Assembly: GCF_932526225.1 (NCBI RefSeq)
Contig: NC_064038.1
Span: forward strand, 6,663,822 to 6,727,821
Length of the DNA: 64,000 nt
Source of the DNA: Nematostella vectensis
Taxonomy: Eukaryota; Cnidaria; Anthozoa; Actiniaria; Edwardsiidae
Direction: 5' to 3'
Positions 21,595 to 32,353 of this stretch are shown piece by piece. Under the pieces are notes generated by a model that was given only the letters and a program-made list of their open reading frames with translations, had not been told where the DNA came from and made no database searches. How positions within the stretch are numbered: the stretch's first letter is position 1; each line of letters opens with the position of its first letter. The position numbers and the translations under genes are program-made.

Positions 21595-21667
21595 GCCTCC
21601 GTAGTCTAATGGATATGACGTCGGCCTCCTAAGCCGAAGGTTGCGGGTTAGAGTCCCGTCGGGGGTG
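21595..21667 (+). tRNA. tRNA-Arg(CCT), copy 77, damaged B box
   Basis: C56A; equivalent to copies 10 and 51. Confidence 0.65.
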
Positions 21668-21878
21668 TTCTTATTTGTTCCCTTTTCGATCAGCATTGAT
21701 AATATAATCTAGCTAGCTCTACAAAATGCACTGCTTGATAATCATCGAGCAGTCGTCCCTTGATAATCTTATTCCATTTTCATTTCCTAATATTCGCTTT
21801 CATTTATGAACTTTTTCATTTCTTACTCACTCTTCTCATGTTGAAAAGGACATTATTTGTTCTCTGAAAACGGTACAA

Positions 21879-21951
21879 GCCTCCGTAGTCTAATGGATAT
21901 GACGTCGGCCTCCTAAGCCGGAGGTTGCGGGTTCGAGCCCCGTCGGGGGTG
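21879..21951 (+). tRNA. tRNA-Arg(CCT), copy 78
   Basis: A43G and T60C; equivalent to copies 11 and 52. Confidence 0.85.
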
Positions 21952-22163
21952 TTCATTTTTGTTTCCTTATCAATCAGCATTGTTAGCAAAACCTAGCTAG
22001 CTCTACAAAATGCACTGCTTGATAATCATCGAACAGTTGTCACTCGGTAATCTTATTCCATTTTCATTTCCCTGTATTCGCTTTCACTTGTAATCTTTTT
22101 TCAACTCATACTTACTCTTCTCATGTTAAAGAGGGCATTATTTATTCTGTTCAACCGGTACAA

Positions 22164-22236
22164 GCCTCCGTAGTCTAATGGATATGACATCGGCATCCTA
22201 AGCCGAAGGTTGCGTGTTCGAGTCCCGTCGTGGGTG
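22164..22236 (+). tRNA. tRNA-Arg(CCT), copy 79
   Basis: G26A, C32A, G52T and G68T; equivalent to copy 53. Confidence 0.65.
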
Positions 22237-22446
22237 TTCTTTTTTTGTTCCCTTTTCGATCAGCATTGATAGCAAAATCTAGCTAGCTCTACAAAATGCA
22301 CTGTTGATAATCTAACAGACCTCTCTCGGTAATCTGATTCCATTTTCAGTTCCCTGTATTCTCTTTCTCTCATGAAGTTTCTTTTAATTTCTACTCACTC
22401 TTTTCATGTTGAAGAGGGCATTATTTATTCTGTGGAAACGGTACAA

Positions 22447-22519
22447 GCCTCCGTAGTCTAATGGATATGACGTCGGCCTCCTAAGCGGAAGGTGACGGGT
22501 TAGAGTCCCGTCGGGGGTG
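22447..22519 (+). tRNA. tRNA-Arg(CCT), copy 80, degenerate
   Basis: C41G, T48G, G49A and C56A; equivalent to copies 13 and 54. Confidence 0.5.
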
Positions 22520-22730
22520 TTCTTATTTGTTCCCTTTTCGATCAGCATTGATAGCAAAACCTAGCTAGCTCTACAAAATGCACTGCTTGATAATCGAACA
22601 GTCGTTCCTCGATAATCTTATTCCATTTTGAGTTCCCTGTATTCGCGTTCACTTATGAACTTTTTCATTTCTTATTCACTCCTTTTCTTATGTTGAAAAG
22701 GACATTATTTATTCTCTGAAAACGGTACAA

Positions 22731-22803
22731 GCCACCGTAGGCTAATGGATATGACGTCGGCTTCCTAAGCCAAAGGTTGCGGGTTCGAGTCCCGTCGGGG
22801 GTG
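22731..22803 (+). tRNA. tRNA-Arg(CCT), copy 81, degenerate
   Basis: T4A, T11G, C32T and G42A; equivalent to copies 14 and 55. Confidence 0.5.
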
Positions 22804-22972
22804 TTCATTTTTGTTTCCTTATCGATCAGCATTGATAGCAAAACCTAGCTAGCTCAACAAAATGCACTGCTTGATAATCATCGAACAGTTGTCCCTCGGT
22901 AATCTTCTCCCATTTTCAATTTCCTGTTCTCATGTTAAAGAGGGCATTATTTGTTCTGTGAAAACGGTATAA

Positions 22973-23045
22973 GCCTCCGTAGTCTAATGGATATGACGTC
23001 GGCCACCTAAATCGAAGGTTCCGGGTTCGAGTCCCGTCGGGGTTG
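22973..23045 (+). tRNA. tRNA-Arg(CCT), copy 82, U33 lost
   Basis: T33A, G39A, C40T, G49C and G71T; equivalent to copy 15. Confidence 0.4.
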
Positions 23046-23255
23046 TTCTTTTTTTGTTCCCTTTTCGATCAGCATTGAAAGCAAAATCTAGTTAGCTCTA
23101 CAAAATGCACTGTTGATAATCTAACAGTCCTCCCTCGGTAATCTGATTCCATTTTCATTTCCCTGTATTCTCTTTCTCTCATGAAATTTCTTTTAATTTC
23201 TACTCACTCTTATCATGTTGAAGAGGGCATTATTTGTTCTGTAAAAACGGTACAA

Positions 23256-23328
23256 GCCTCCGTAGTCTAATGGATATGACGTCGGCCTCCTAATCCAAAG
23301 GTTGCGGGTTCAAGTCCCGTCGGGGGTG
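23256..23328 (+). tRNA. tRNA-Arg(CCT), copy 83
   Basis: G39T, G42A and G57A; equivalent to copy 16. Confidence 0.6.
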
Positions 23329-23544
23329 TTATTTTTTGTTCCCTTTTCTATCAGCATTGATATTATAATCTAGCTAGCTATACAAAATGTACTGCTTGAT
23401 AATCATCGAACAGTCGTCCCTCGGTAATCTAATTCCATTTTCGTTTCCCTGTATTCTCTTTCTCTTATGAAGTTTTTTTTTTCATTTCTTACTTACTCTT
23501 CTCATGTTGAAGAGGGCATTATTTCTTCTGTAAAAACGGTACAA

Positions 23545-23617
23545 GCCTCCGTAGTCTAATGGATATGACGTCGGCCTCCTAAGCCAAAGGTTGCGGGTTC
23601 GAGTCCCGTCGGGGGTG
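23545..23617 (+). tRNA. tRNA-Arg(CCT), copy 84
   Basis: G42A only; equivalent to copy 17. The next unit of block 1 (copy 18) is deleted after it. Confidence 0.85.
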
Positions 23618-23827
23618 TTCTTTTTTTGTTCCCTTTTCGATCACCGTTGATAGCAAAGCCTACCTAGCTCTACAAAATGCACTGTTGATAATCTAACAGT
23701 CCTCCCTCGGTAATCTGATTCCATTTTCATTTCCCTGTATTCTCTTTCTCTCATGAAATTTCTTTTAATTTCTACTCACTCTTCTCATGTTGAAGAGGGC
23801 ATTATTTGTTCTGTAAAAACTGTACAA

Positions 23828-23900
23828 GCCTCCGTAGTCTAATGGATATGACGTCGGCCTCCTAAGCCGAAGGTTGCGGGTTCGAGTCCCGTCGGGGGTG
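23828..23900 (+). tRNA. tRNA-Arg(CCT), copy 85
   Basis: Identical to the consensus; equivalent to copy 19. Confidence 0.95.
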
Positions 23901-24111
23901 TTCTTTTTTTGTTCCCTTTTCGATCACCGTTGATAGCAAAGCCTACCTAGCTCTACAAAATGCACTGCTTAATAATCGAACAGTCGTCCCTCGATAATCT
24001 GATTCCATTTTCATTTTCCTGTATTCTCTTTCTCTCATAAAGTTTCTTTTAATTTCTACTCACTCTTCTCATGTTGAAGAGGGCATTGTTTGTTCTGTGA
24101 AAACGGTACAA

Positions 24112-24184
24112 GTCTCCGTAGTCTAATGGATATTACGTCGGCCTCCTAAGCCGAAGGTTGCGGGTTCGAGTCCCGTCGGGGGTG
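24112..24184 (+). tRNA. tRNA-Arg(CCT), copy 86
   Basis: C2T and G23T; equivalent to copy 20. Confidence 0.8.
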
Positions 24185-24394
24185 TTCTTTTTTTGTTCCC
24201 TTTTCGATCAGCATTGAAAGCAAAATCTAGTTAGCTCTACAAAATGCACTGTTGATAATCTAACAGTCCTCCCTCGGTAATCTGATTCCATTTTCATTTC
24301 CCTGTATTCTCTTTCTCTCATGAAATTTCTTTTAATTTCTACTCACTCTTCTCATGTTGAAGAGGGCATTATTTGTTCTGTAAAAACGGTACAA

Positions 24395-24467
24395 GCCTCC
24401 GTAGTCTAATGGATATGACGTCGGCCTCCTAAGCCGAAGGTTGCGGGTTCAAGTCCTGTCGGGGGTG
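24395..24467 (+). tRNA. tRNA-Arg(CCT), copy 87
   Basis: G57A and C63T; copy 21 lineage plus a T-stem U-G pair. Confidence 0.85.
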
Positions 24468-24679
24468 TTCTTTTTTGTTCCCTTTTTGATCAGCATTGAT
24501 ATTATAATCTAGCTAGCTCTACAAAATGCACTGCTTGATAATCATCGAACAGTCGTCCCTCGGTAATCTGATTCCATTTTCATTTCCCTGTATTCGCTTT
24601 CACTTATAATCTTTTTTCAACTCTTACTTACTCTTCTCATGTTGAAGATGGCATTATTTGTTCTGTAAAAACGGTACAA

Positions 24680-24752
24680 GCCTCCGTAGTCTAATGGATA
24701 TGACGTCGGCCTCCTAAGCCGAAGGTTGCGGGTTCAAGTCCCGTCGGGGGTG
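24680..24752 (+). tRNA. tRNA-Arg(CCT), copy 88
   Basis: G57A; copy 22 lineage without C6A. Confidence 0.9.
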
Positions 24753-24965
24753 TTCTTTTTTGTTCCCTTTTCGATCAGCATTGATATTATAATCTAGCTA
24801 GCTCTACAAAATGCACTGCTTGATAATCATCGAACAGTCGTCCCTCGGTAATCTGATTCCATTTTCATTTCCCTGTATTCTCTTTCTCTCATAAAGTTTC
24901 TTTTAATTTCTACTCACTCTTCTCATGTTGAAGAGGGCATTATTTGTTCTTTGAAAACGGTACAA

Positions 24966-25038
24966 GCCTCCGTAGTCTAATGGATATGACGTCGGCCTCC
25001 TAAGCCGAAGGTTGCGGGTTCGAGTCCCGTCGGGGGTG
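24966..25038 (+). tRNA. tRNA-Arg(CCT), copy 89
   Basis: Identical to the consensus; equivalent to copy 23. Confidence 0.95.
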
Positions 25039-25249
25039 TTCTTACTTGTTCCCTTTTCGATCAGCATTGAAATTATAATCATCTAGCTAGCTCTACAAAA
25101 TGCACTACTTAATAATCGAACAGTCGTCCCTCGATAATCTTATTCCATTTTCAGTTCAATGTATTCGCGTTCACTTATGAACTTTTTTATTTCTTACTCA
25201 CTCTTCTCATGTTGAATAGGGCATTATTTGTTCTGTGAAAACGTTACAA

Positions 25250-25322
25250 GCCTCCGTAGTCTAATGGATATGACAACGGCGGCCTAAGACGAAGGTTGCG
25301 GGTTCGAGTCCAGCCAGGGGTG
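25250..25322 (+). tRNA. tRNA-Arg(CCT)-like, copy 90, loop GGCCTAA
   Basis: Same changes as copy 24. Confidence 0.4.
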
Positions 25323-25533
25323 TTCTTCTTTGTTTCCTTTTCGATTAGCATTTATAGCAAAATCAAGCCTTCTCTACAAAATGTACTGCTTGATAATCGA
25401 ACTATTATTCCTCCGTGATATGATTCCATTTTCATTTCCCTGCTTTCTCTTTCTTTTATGAAGTTTTTTTTTATTTCTTACTCACTCTTCTCATGTTGAT
25501 AAGGGCATTATTTGTTCTGTGAAAACAGTACAA

Positions 25534-25606
25534 GCCTCCGTAGTTTATTGGATATGACGTCGTCCTCCTAAGCCGAAGGTTGCGGGTTCGAGTCCCGTCG
25601 TGGGTG
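25534..25606 (+). tRNA. tRNA-Arg(CCT), copy 91
   Basis: C12T, A15T, G30T and G68T; A box altered and pair 30-40 broken. Start of a unit series not seen in block 1. Confidence 0.6.
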
Positions 25607-25814
25607 TTCTTTTTTTGTTCCCTTTTAGATCACCGTTGATAGCAAAGCCTACCTAGCTCTACAAAATGCACTGCTTAATAATCGAACAGTCGTCCCTCGA
25701 TAATCTTATTCCATTTTCAGTTCCCTGTATTCGCTTTCACTTATGAACTTTTTCATTTCCTACTCACTCTTCTCATGTTGAAAAGGGCATTATTTGTTCT
25801 GTGAAAACGGTCAA

Positions 25815-25887
25815 GCCTCAGTAGTCTAATGAATATGACGTCGTCCTGCTAAGCCGAAGGTTGCGGGTTCGAATCACGTCGGGGGTG
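25815..25887 (+). tRNA. tRNA-Arg-like with GCT anticodon, copy 92
   Basis: C6A, G18A, G30T, C34G, G59A and C62A. C34G makes the anticodon GCT (serine AGC/AGT codons) on an arginine-type body. Loss of G18 and stem pairs argues against a working tRNA. Confidence 0.45.
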
Positions 25888-26099
25888 TTCTTTATTGTTC
25901 CCTTTTCGATCAGCATTGATAGCAAAACCTAGCTAGCTCTACAAAATGCACTGCTTGATATTCATCGAACAGTCATCCCTCGGTAATCTTATTCCTTTTT
26001 TTATTTCCCAGTATTCGCTTTCACTTATGAACTTTTTCATTTCTTACTCACTCTTCTTATGTTGATAAGGACATTACTTGTTCTGTGAAAACGGTACAA

Positions 26100-26172
26100 G
26101 CCTCCGTAGTCTAATGGATATGACGTCGGCCTCCTAATCCGAAGGTTGCGGGTACGAGTCCCGTCGTGGGTG
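26100..26172 (+). tRNA. tRNA-Arg(CCT), copy 93
   Basis: G39T, T55A and G68T; T55 is a universally conserved T-loop base. Recurs at 33986. Confidence 0.5.
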
Positions 26173-26380
26173 TTCTTTTTTTGTTCCCTTTTCGATCACC
26201 GTTGATAGCAAAGCCTACCTAGCTCTACAAAATGCACTGCTTAATAATCGAACAGTCGTCCCTCGATAATCTTATTCCATTTTCAGTTCCCTGTATTCGC
26301 CTTCACTTATGAACTTTTTCATTTCCTACTCACTCTTCTCATGTTGAAAAGGGCATTATTTGTTCTGTGAAAACTTTCAA

Positions 26381-26453
26381 GCCTCAGTAGTCTAATGAAT
26401 ATGACGTCGTCCTGCTAAGCCGAAGGTTGCGGGTTCGAATCACGTCGGGGGTG
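26381..26453 (+). tRNA. tRNA-Arg-like with GCT anticodon, copy 94
   Basis: Same body as copy 92, with a further altered 5' flank (AAACTTTCAA). Confidence 0.45.
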
Positions 26454-26664
26454 TTCTTTTTTGTTCCCTTTTCGATCAGCATTGATAGCAAAACCTAGCT
26501 AGCTCTACAAAATGCACTGCTTGATATTCATCGAACAGTCATCCCTCGGTAATCTTATTCCTTTTTTATTTCCCAGTATTCGCTTTCACTTATGAACTTT
26601 TTCATTTCTTACTCACTCTTCTTATGTTGATAAGGACATTATTTGTTCTGTGAAAACGATACAA

Positions 26665-26737
26665 GCATCCGTAGTCTAATGGATATGACGTCGGCCTCCT
26701 AAACCGAAGGTTGCGGGTTCAAGTCCCGTCGGGGGTG
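26665..26737 (+). tRNA. tRNA-Arg(CCT), copy 95
   Basis: C3A, G39A and G57A; one acceptor and one anticodon-stem pair lost. Confidence 0.6.
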
Positions 26738-26940
26738 TTCTTATTTGTTCCCTTTTCGATCAGCATTAATAATCTAGCTAGCTCTACAAAATGCACTGCT
26801 TGATAATAAAACTGTCCTCCCTCGGTAATCTGATTCCATTTTCATTTCCCTGTATTCGCTTTCACTTATGAACTTTTTCATTTCTTATTCACTCTTCTTA
26901 TGTTGAAAAGGACATTATTTGTTCTCTGAAAACGGTACAA

Positions 26941-27013
26941 GCCTCCGTAGTCTAATGGATATGACGTCAGCCTCCAAAGCCTAAGGTTGCGGGTTCGAGT
27001 CCCGTCGTGGGTG
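26941..27013 (+). tRNA. tRNA-Arg-like with CCA anticodon, copy 96
   Basis: G29A, T36A, G42T and G68T. T36A makes the anticodon CCA (tryptophan codon TGG). Two anticodon-stem pairs are lost. Recurs at 36278. Confidence 0.5.
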
Positions 27014-27222
27014 TTCTTTTTTTGTTCTCTTTTCGATCACCGTTGATAGCAAAGCCTACCTAGCTCTACAAAATGCACTGCTTAATAATCGAACAGTCGT
27101 CCCTCGATAATCTTATTCCATTTTCAGTTCCCTATATTCGCGTTCACTTATGAACTTTTTCATTTCTTATTCACTCTTCTTATGTTGAAAAGGACATTAT
27201 TTGTTCTGTGAAAACGGTACAA

Positions 27223-27295
27223 GCCTCCGTAGTCTAATGGATATGACGTCAGCCTCCTAAGCCGAAGGTTGCGGGTTCGAGTCCCGTCGGGGGTG
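27223..27295 (+). tRNA. tRNA-Arg(CCT), copy 97
   Basis: G29A. Recurs at 35434 and 36560 with a shared spacer. Confidence 0.88.
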
Positions 27296-27506
27296 TTCAT
27301 TTTTGTTCCCTTTTCGAACAGCATCGATAGCAAAACCTAGCTAGTTCTACAAAATGCAATGCTTGATAATCATCGAACAGTCATCCCTCGGTAATCTTAT
27401 TCCATTTTCATTTCCCAGTATTCGCTTTCACTTATGAACTTTTTCATTTCTTACTTACTCTTCTTATGTTGAAAAGGGCATTATTTGTTCTCTGAAAACG
27501 GTACAA

Positions 27507-27579
27507 GCCTCCGTAGTCTAATGGATATGACGTCGGCCTCCTAAGCCGAAGGTTGCGGGTTCGAGTCCCGTCAGGGGTG
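27507..27579 (+). tRNA. tRNA-Arg(CCT), copy 98
   Basis: G67A, breaking acceptor pair 6-67. Recurs at 36844. Confidence 0.8.
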
Positions 27580-27790
27580 TTCTTTTTTGTTCCCTTTTCG
27601 AACAGCATTGATAGCAAAACCTAGCTAGCTCTACAAAATGCACTGCTTGATAATAATCGAACAGTCATCCCTCGGTAATCTGATTCCATTTTCATTTCTC
27701 TTTCTCTTATGAAGTTTTTTTTTTTTTTCATTTCTTACTCACTCTTCTCATGTTGAAGAGGTCATTATTTATTCTGTGAAAACGGTACAA

Positions 27791-27863
27791 GCCTCCGTAG
27801 TCTAATGGATATGACGTCAGCCTCCTAAGCCGAAGGTTGCGGGTTCGAGTCCCGTCGGGGGTG
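27791..27863 (+). tRNA. tRNA-Arg(CCT), copy 99
   Basis: G29A, with a spacer of the copy 4 type before and after. Confidence 0.88.
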
Positions 27864-28075
27864 TTCATTTTTGTTTCCTTATCAATCATCATTGATAGCA
27901 AAACCTAGCTAGCTCTACAAAATGCACTCCTTGATAATCATCAAACAGTTGTCCCCCGGTACTCTTCTCCCATTTTCATTTCCCTGTATTCGCTTTAACT
28001 TATAATCTTTTTTCAACTCTTACTTACTCTTCTCATGTTGAAGAGGGCATTATTTGTTCTGTGAAAACGGTACAA

Positions 28076-28148
28076 GCCTCCGTAGTCTAATGGATATGAC
28101 AACTGCGGCCTAAGACGAAGGTTGTTGGTTTGAGTCCCGTCAGGGGTG
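28076..28148 (+). tRNA. tRNA-Arg(CCT)-like, copy 100, strongly diverged
   Basis: Ten changes: G26A, T27A, G29T, C32G, T33G, C40A, C50T, G51T, C56T and G67A. Most diverged full-length copy and probably a pseudogene. Confidence 0.35.
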
Positions 28149-28356
28149 TTCGTATTTGTTCCCTTTTCGAGCAGAATTGATATTATATTCTAGCTATCTC
28201 TACAAAATGCACTGCTTGATAATCGAACAGTCGTCCCTCGATAATCTTATTCCATTTTCATCTCCCTATATTCGCTTTCATTTACGAACTTTTTCATTTC
28301 TTACTCACTCTTCTCATGTTGAAAAGGACATTATTTGTTCTCTGAAAACGGTACAA

Positions 28357-28429
28357 GCCTCCGTAGTCTAATGGATATGACGTCGGCCTCCTAAGCCGAA
28401 GGTTGCGGGTTCGAGTCCCGTCGGGGGTG
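28357..28429 (+). tRNA. tRNA-Arg(CCT), copy 101
   Basis: Identical to the consensus. Confidence 0.95.
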
Positions 28430-28641
28430 TTCATTTTTGTTTCCTTATCAATCAGCATTGATAGCAAAACCTAGCTAGCTCTACAAAATGCACTGCTTGA
28501 TAATCATCGAACAGTTGTCCCTCGAAAATCTTCTCCCATTTTCATTTCCCTGTATTCGCTTTCACTTGTAATCTTTTTTCAACTCTTACTTACTCTTCTC
28601 ATGTTAAAGAGGGCATTATTTATTCTGTGCAACCGGTACAA

Positions 28642-28713
28642 GCCTCCGTAGTCTAATGGATATGACGTCGGCCTCCTAAGCCGAAGGTTGCGGGTTCGAG
28701 TCCCGTCGAGGTG
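28642..28713 (+). tRNA. tRNA-Arg(CCT), copy 102, short acceptor strand
   Basis: The 3' acceptor strand reads CGAGGTG, one base short, so the stem cannot pair fully. Confidence 0.55.
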
Positions 28714-28924
28714 TTCTTTATTTGTTACCTATTTGATCAGCATTGATAGCAAAATCAAGTCTGCTCTACAAAATGCACTGCTTGATAATGGAACAGTCAT
28801 CCCGCGGTAATCTGATTCCATTTTCATTTCCCTGTATTCTCTTTCTCTCATGAAGTTTCTTTTCATTTCTACTCACTCTTCTCATGTTGAAGAGGACATT
28901 ATTTGTTTTGTGAAAACGGTACAA

Positions 28925-28997
28925 GCCTCCGTAGTCTAATGGATATGACGTCAGCCTCCTAAACCGAAGGTTGCGGGTTCGAGTCCCGTCGCGGATG
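28925..28997 (+). tRNA. tRNA-Arg(CCT), copy 103
   Basis: G29A, G39A, G68C and G71A. Confidence 0.55.
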
Positions 28998-29202
28998 TTC
29001 TTATTTGTTCCCTTTTCGGTCAGCATTGATAATCTAGCTAGCTCTACAAAATGCACTGCTTGATAATGGAACAGTCATCCCTCGGTAATCTTATTCCATT
29101 TTCATTTCCCTGTATTCCCTTTCTCTCATAAAGTTTCTTTTAATTTCTACTCACTCTTCTCATGTTGAAGAGGGCATTATTTATTCTGTGCAAACGGTAC
29201 AA

Positions 29203-29275
29203 GCCTCCGTTGTCTAATGGTTATGACGTCGGCCTCCTAAGCCGAAGGTTGCGGGTTCGAGTCCCGTCGGGGGTG
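29203..29275 (+). tRNA. tRNA-Arg(CCT), copy 104
   Basis: A9T and A19T (GGTTAT); the second replaces a D-loop base, so pairing with the T loop may be affected. Confidence 0.75.
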
Positions 29276-29486
29276 TTCTTATTTGTTCCCTTTTCGATCA
29301 GCATTGAAATTATAATCATCTAGCTAGCTCTACAAAATGCACTGCTTAATAATCGGACAGTCGTCCCTCGATAATCTTATTCCATTTTCAGTTCAATGTA
29401 TTCGCGTTCACTTATGAACTTTTTTATTTCTTACTCACTCTTCTTATGTTGAAGAGGACATTATTTGTTCTTTGAGAACGGTACAA

Positions 29487-29552
29487 GCCTCCGTAGTCTA
29501 ATGGATATGACGTCGGCCTCCTAAGCCGAAGGTTGCGGGTTCGAGTCCCGTC
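29487..29552 (+). pseudogene. tRNA-Arg(CCT) pseudogene, 3' acceptor strand deleted
   Basis: Copy 105 follows the consensus through the T stem and then reads CGTTC: the GGGGGT of the 3' acceptor strand is deleted. No acceptor stem can form. Confidence 0.85.
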
Positions 29553-29722
29553 GTTCTTTTTTGTTCCCTTTTCGATCAGCATTGATAGCAAAACCTAGCT
29601 AGCTCTACAAAATGTACTGCATGATAATCATCGAAAAGTTGTCCCTCGGTAATCTTCTCCCATTTTCATTTTCCTGTTCACTGTTTGAAGAGGGCATTAT
29701 TTGTTCTGTGAAAACGGTACAA

Positions 29723-29795
29723 GCCTCCGTAGTCTAATGGATATGACGTCGGCCTCCTAAGCCGAAGGTTGCGGGTTCGAGTCCCGTCGGGGGTG
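29723..29795 (+). tRNA. tRNA-Arg(CCT), copy 106
   Basis: Identical to the consensus. Confidence 0.95.
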
Positions 29796-30006
29796 TTCTT
29801 TATTTGTTCCCTTTTCGATCAGCATTGGTAGCAAAATCAAGTCTGCTCTACAAAATGCACTGCATGATAATGGAACAGTCATCCCGCGGTAATCTGATTC
29901 CATTTTCATTTCCCTGTATTCTCTTTCTCTCATGAAGTTTCTTTTCATTTCTACTCACTCTTCTCTTGTTGAAGAGGACATTATTTGTTTTGTGAAAACG
30001 GTACAA

Positions 30007-30079
30007 GCCTCCGTAGTCTAATGGATATGACGCCAGCCTCCTAAGCCGAAGGTTGCGGGTTCGAGTCCCGTCGGGGGTG
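30007..30079 (+). tRNA. tRNA-Arg(CCT), copy 107
   Basis: T27C and G29A; two anticodon-stem pairs weakened. Confidence 0.75.
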
Positions 30080-30290
30080 TTCTTATTTGTTCCCTTTTCG
30101 ATCAACATTGAAATTATAATCATCTAGCTAGCTCTACAAAATGCACTGCTTAATAATCGGACAGTCGTCCCTCGATAATCTTATTCCATTTTCAGTTCAA
30201 TGTATTCGCGTTCACTTATGAACTTTTTTATTTCTTACTCACTCTTCTTATGTTGAAGAGGACATTATTTGTTCTCTGATAACGGTACAA

Positions 30291-30363
30291 GCCTTCGTAG
30301 TCTAATGGATATGACGTCGGCCTCCTAAGCCGAAGGTTGCGGGTTCGAGTCCCGTCGGGGGTG
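30291..30363 (+). tRNA. tRNA-Arg(CCT), copy 108
   Basis: C5T only, giving a U-G acceptor pair. Confidence 0.9.
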
Positions 30364-30574
30364 TTCTTTATTTGTTCCCTTTTCGATCAGCATTGATAGC
30401 AAAATCAAGTCTGCTCTACCAAATGCACTGCTTGATAATGGAACAGTCATCCCGCTGTAATCTGATTCCATTTTCATTTCCCTGTATTCTCTTTCTCTCA
30501 TGAAGTTTCTTTTCATTTCTACTCACTCTTCTCATGTTGAAGAGGACATTATTTGTTTTGTGAAAACGGTACAA

Positions 30575-30647
30575 GGCTCCGTAGTCTAATGGATATAACG
30601 CCAGCCTCCTAAGCCTAAGGTTCCGGGTTCGAGTCCCGTCGGGGGTG
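30575..30647 (+). tRNA. tRNA-Arg(CCT), copy 109, degenerate
   Basis: C2G, G23A, T27C, G29A, G42T and G49C spread over all four stems. Confidence 0.4.
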
Positions 30648-30857
30648 TTCTTTTTTTGTTCCCTTTTCGATCAGCATTGAAAGCAAAATCTAGTTAGCTC
30701 TACAAAATGCACTGTTGATAATCTAACAGTCCTCCCTCGGTAATCTGATTCCATTTTCATTTCCCTGTATTCTCTTTCTCTCATGAAATTTCTTTTAATT
30801 TCTACTCACTCTTCTCATGTTGAAGAGGGCATTATTTGTTCTGTAAAAACGGTACAA

Positions 30858-30930
30858 GCCTCCGTAGTCTAATGGATATGACGTCGGCCTCCTAATCCAA
30901 AGGTTGCGGGTTCAAGTCCCGTCGGGGGTG
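30858..30930 (+). tRNA. tRNA-Arg(CCT), copy 110
   Basis: G39T, G42A and G57A; copy 16 at offset 26534. Confidence 0.6.
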
Positions 30931-31146
30931 TTATTTTTTGTTCCCTTTTCGATCAGCATTGATATTTTAATCTAGCTAGCTATACAAAATGTACTGCTTG
31001 ATAATCATCGAACAGTCGTCCCTCGGTAATCTGATTCCATTTTCGTTTCCCTGTATTCTCTTTCTCTTATGAAGTTTTTTTTTTCATTTCTTACTTACTC
31101 TTCTCATGTTGAAGAGGGCATTATTTCTTCTGTAAAAACGGTACAA

Positions 31147-31219
31147 GCCTCCGTAGTCTAATGGATATGACGTCGGCCTCCTAAGCCGAAGGTTGCGGGT
31201 TCGAGTCCCGTCGGGGGTG
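31147..31219 (+). tRNA. tRNA-Arg(CCT), copy 111
   Basis: Identical to the consensus; equivalent to copy 17. Confidence 0.95.
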
Positions 31220-31430
31220 TTCTTTTTTTGTTCCCTTTTCGATCACCGTTGATAGCAAAGCCTACCTAGCTCTACAAAATGCACTGCTTAATAATCGAAC
31301 AGTCGTCCCTCGATAATCTGATTCCATTTTCATTTTCCTGTATTCTCTTTCTCTCATAAAGTTTCTTTTAATTTCTACTCACTCTTCTCATGTTGAAGAG
31401 GGCATTGTTTGTTCTGTGAAAACGGTACAA

Positions 31431-31503
31431 GTCTCCGTAGTCTAATGGATATTACGTCGGCCTCCTAAGCCGAAGGTTGCGGGTTCGAGTCCCGTCGAGG
31501 GTG
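31431..31503 (+). tRNA. tRNA-Arg(CCT), copy 112
   Basis: C2T, G23T and G68A; equivalent to copy 18. Confidence 0.75.
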
Positions 31504-31713
31504 TTCTTTTTTTGTTCCCTTTTCGATCAGCATTGAAAGCAAAATCTAGTTAGCTCTACAAAATGCACTGTTGATAATCTAACAGTCCTCCCTCGGTAAT
31601 CTGATTCCATTTTCATTTCCCTGTATTCTCTTTCTCTCATGAAATTTCTTTTAATTTCTACTCACTCTTCTCATGTTGAAGAGGGCATTATTTGTTCTGT
31701 AAAAACTGTACAA

Positions 31714-31786
31714 GCCTCCGTAGTCTAATGGATATGACGTCGGCCTCCTAAGCCGAAGGTTGCGGGTTCGAGTCCCGTCGGGGGTG
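31714..31786 (+). tRNA. tRNA-Arg(CCT), copy 113
   Basis: Identical to the consensus; equivalent to copy 19. Confidence 0.95.
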
Positions 31787-31997
31787 TTCTTTTTTTGTTC
31801 CCTTTTCGATCACCGTTGATAGCAAAGCCTACCTAGCTCTACAAAATGCACTGCTTAATAATCGAACAGTCGTCCCTCGATAATCTGATTCCATTTTCAT
31901 TTTCCTGTATTCTCTTTCTCTCATAAAGTTTCTTTTAATTTCTACTCACTCTTCTCATGTTGAAGAGGGCATTGTTTGTTCTGTGAAAACGGTACAA

Positions 31998-32070
31998 GTC
32001 TCCGTAGTCTAATGGATATTACGTCGGCCTCCTAAGCCGAAGGTTGCGGGTTCGAGTCCCGTCGGGGGTG
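31998..32070 (+). tRNA. tRNA-Arg(CCT), copy 114
   Basis: C2T and G23T; equivalent to copy 20. Confidence 0.8.
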
Positions 32071-32280
32071 TTCTTTTTTTGTTCCCTTTTCGATCAGCAT
32101 TGAAAGCAAAATCTAGTTAGCTCTACAAAATGCACTGTTGATAATCTAACAGTCCTCCCTCGGTAATCTGATTCCATTTTCATTTCCCTGTATTCTCTTT
32201 CTCTCATGAAATTTCTTTTAATTTCTACTCACTCTTCTCATGTTGAAGAGGGCATTATTTGTTCTGTAAAAACGGTACAA

Positions 32281-32353
32281 GCCTCCGTAGTCTAATGGAT
32301 ATGACGTCGGCCTCCTAAGCCGAAGGTTGCGGGTTCAAGTCCCGTCGGGGGTG
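32281..32353 (+). tRNA. tRNA-Arg(CCT), copy 115
   Basis: G57A; equivalent to copy 21. Confidence 0.9.

Larger units (their letters stand above)
17607..25505 (+). repeat. Higher-order block 3 of the tRNA array
   Basis: Repeats block 2 at offset 9634 and later at 7350, with the 1430-bp five-unit duplication (18743 to 20173). Units 22973 to 23545 match those at 4041 to 4613 at offset 18932; after loss of one unit the offset becomes 18648 up to the unit at 25250. Confidence 0.85.
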
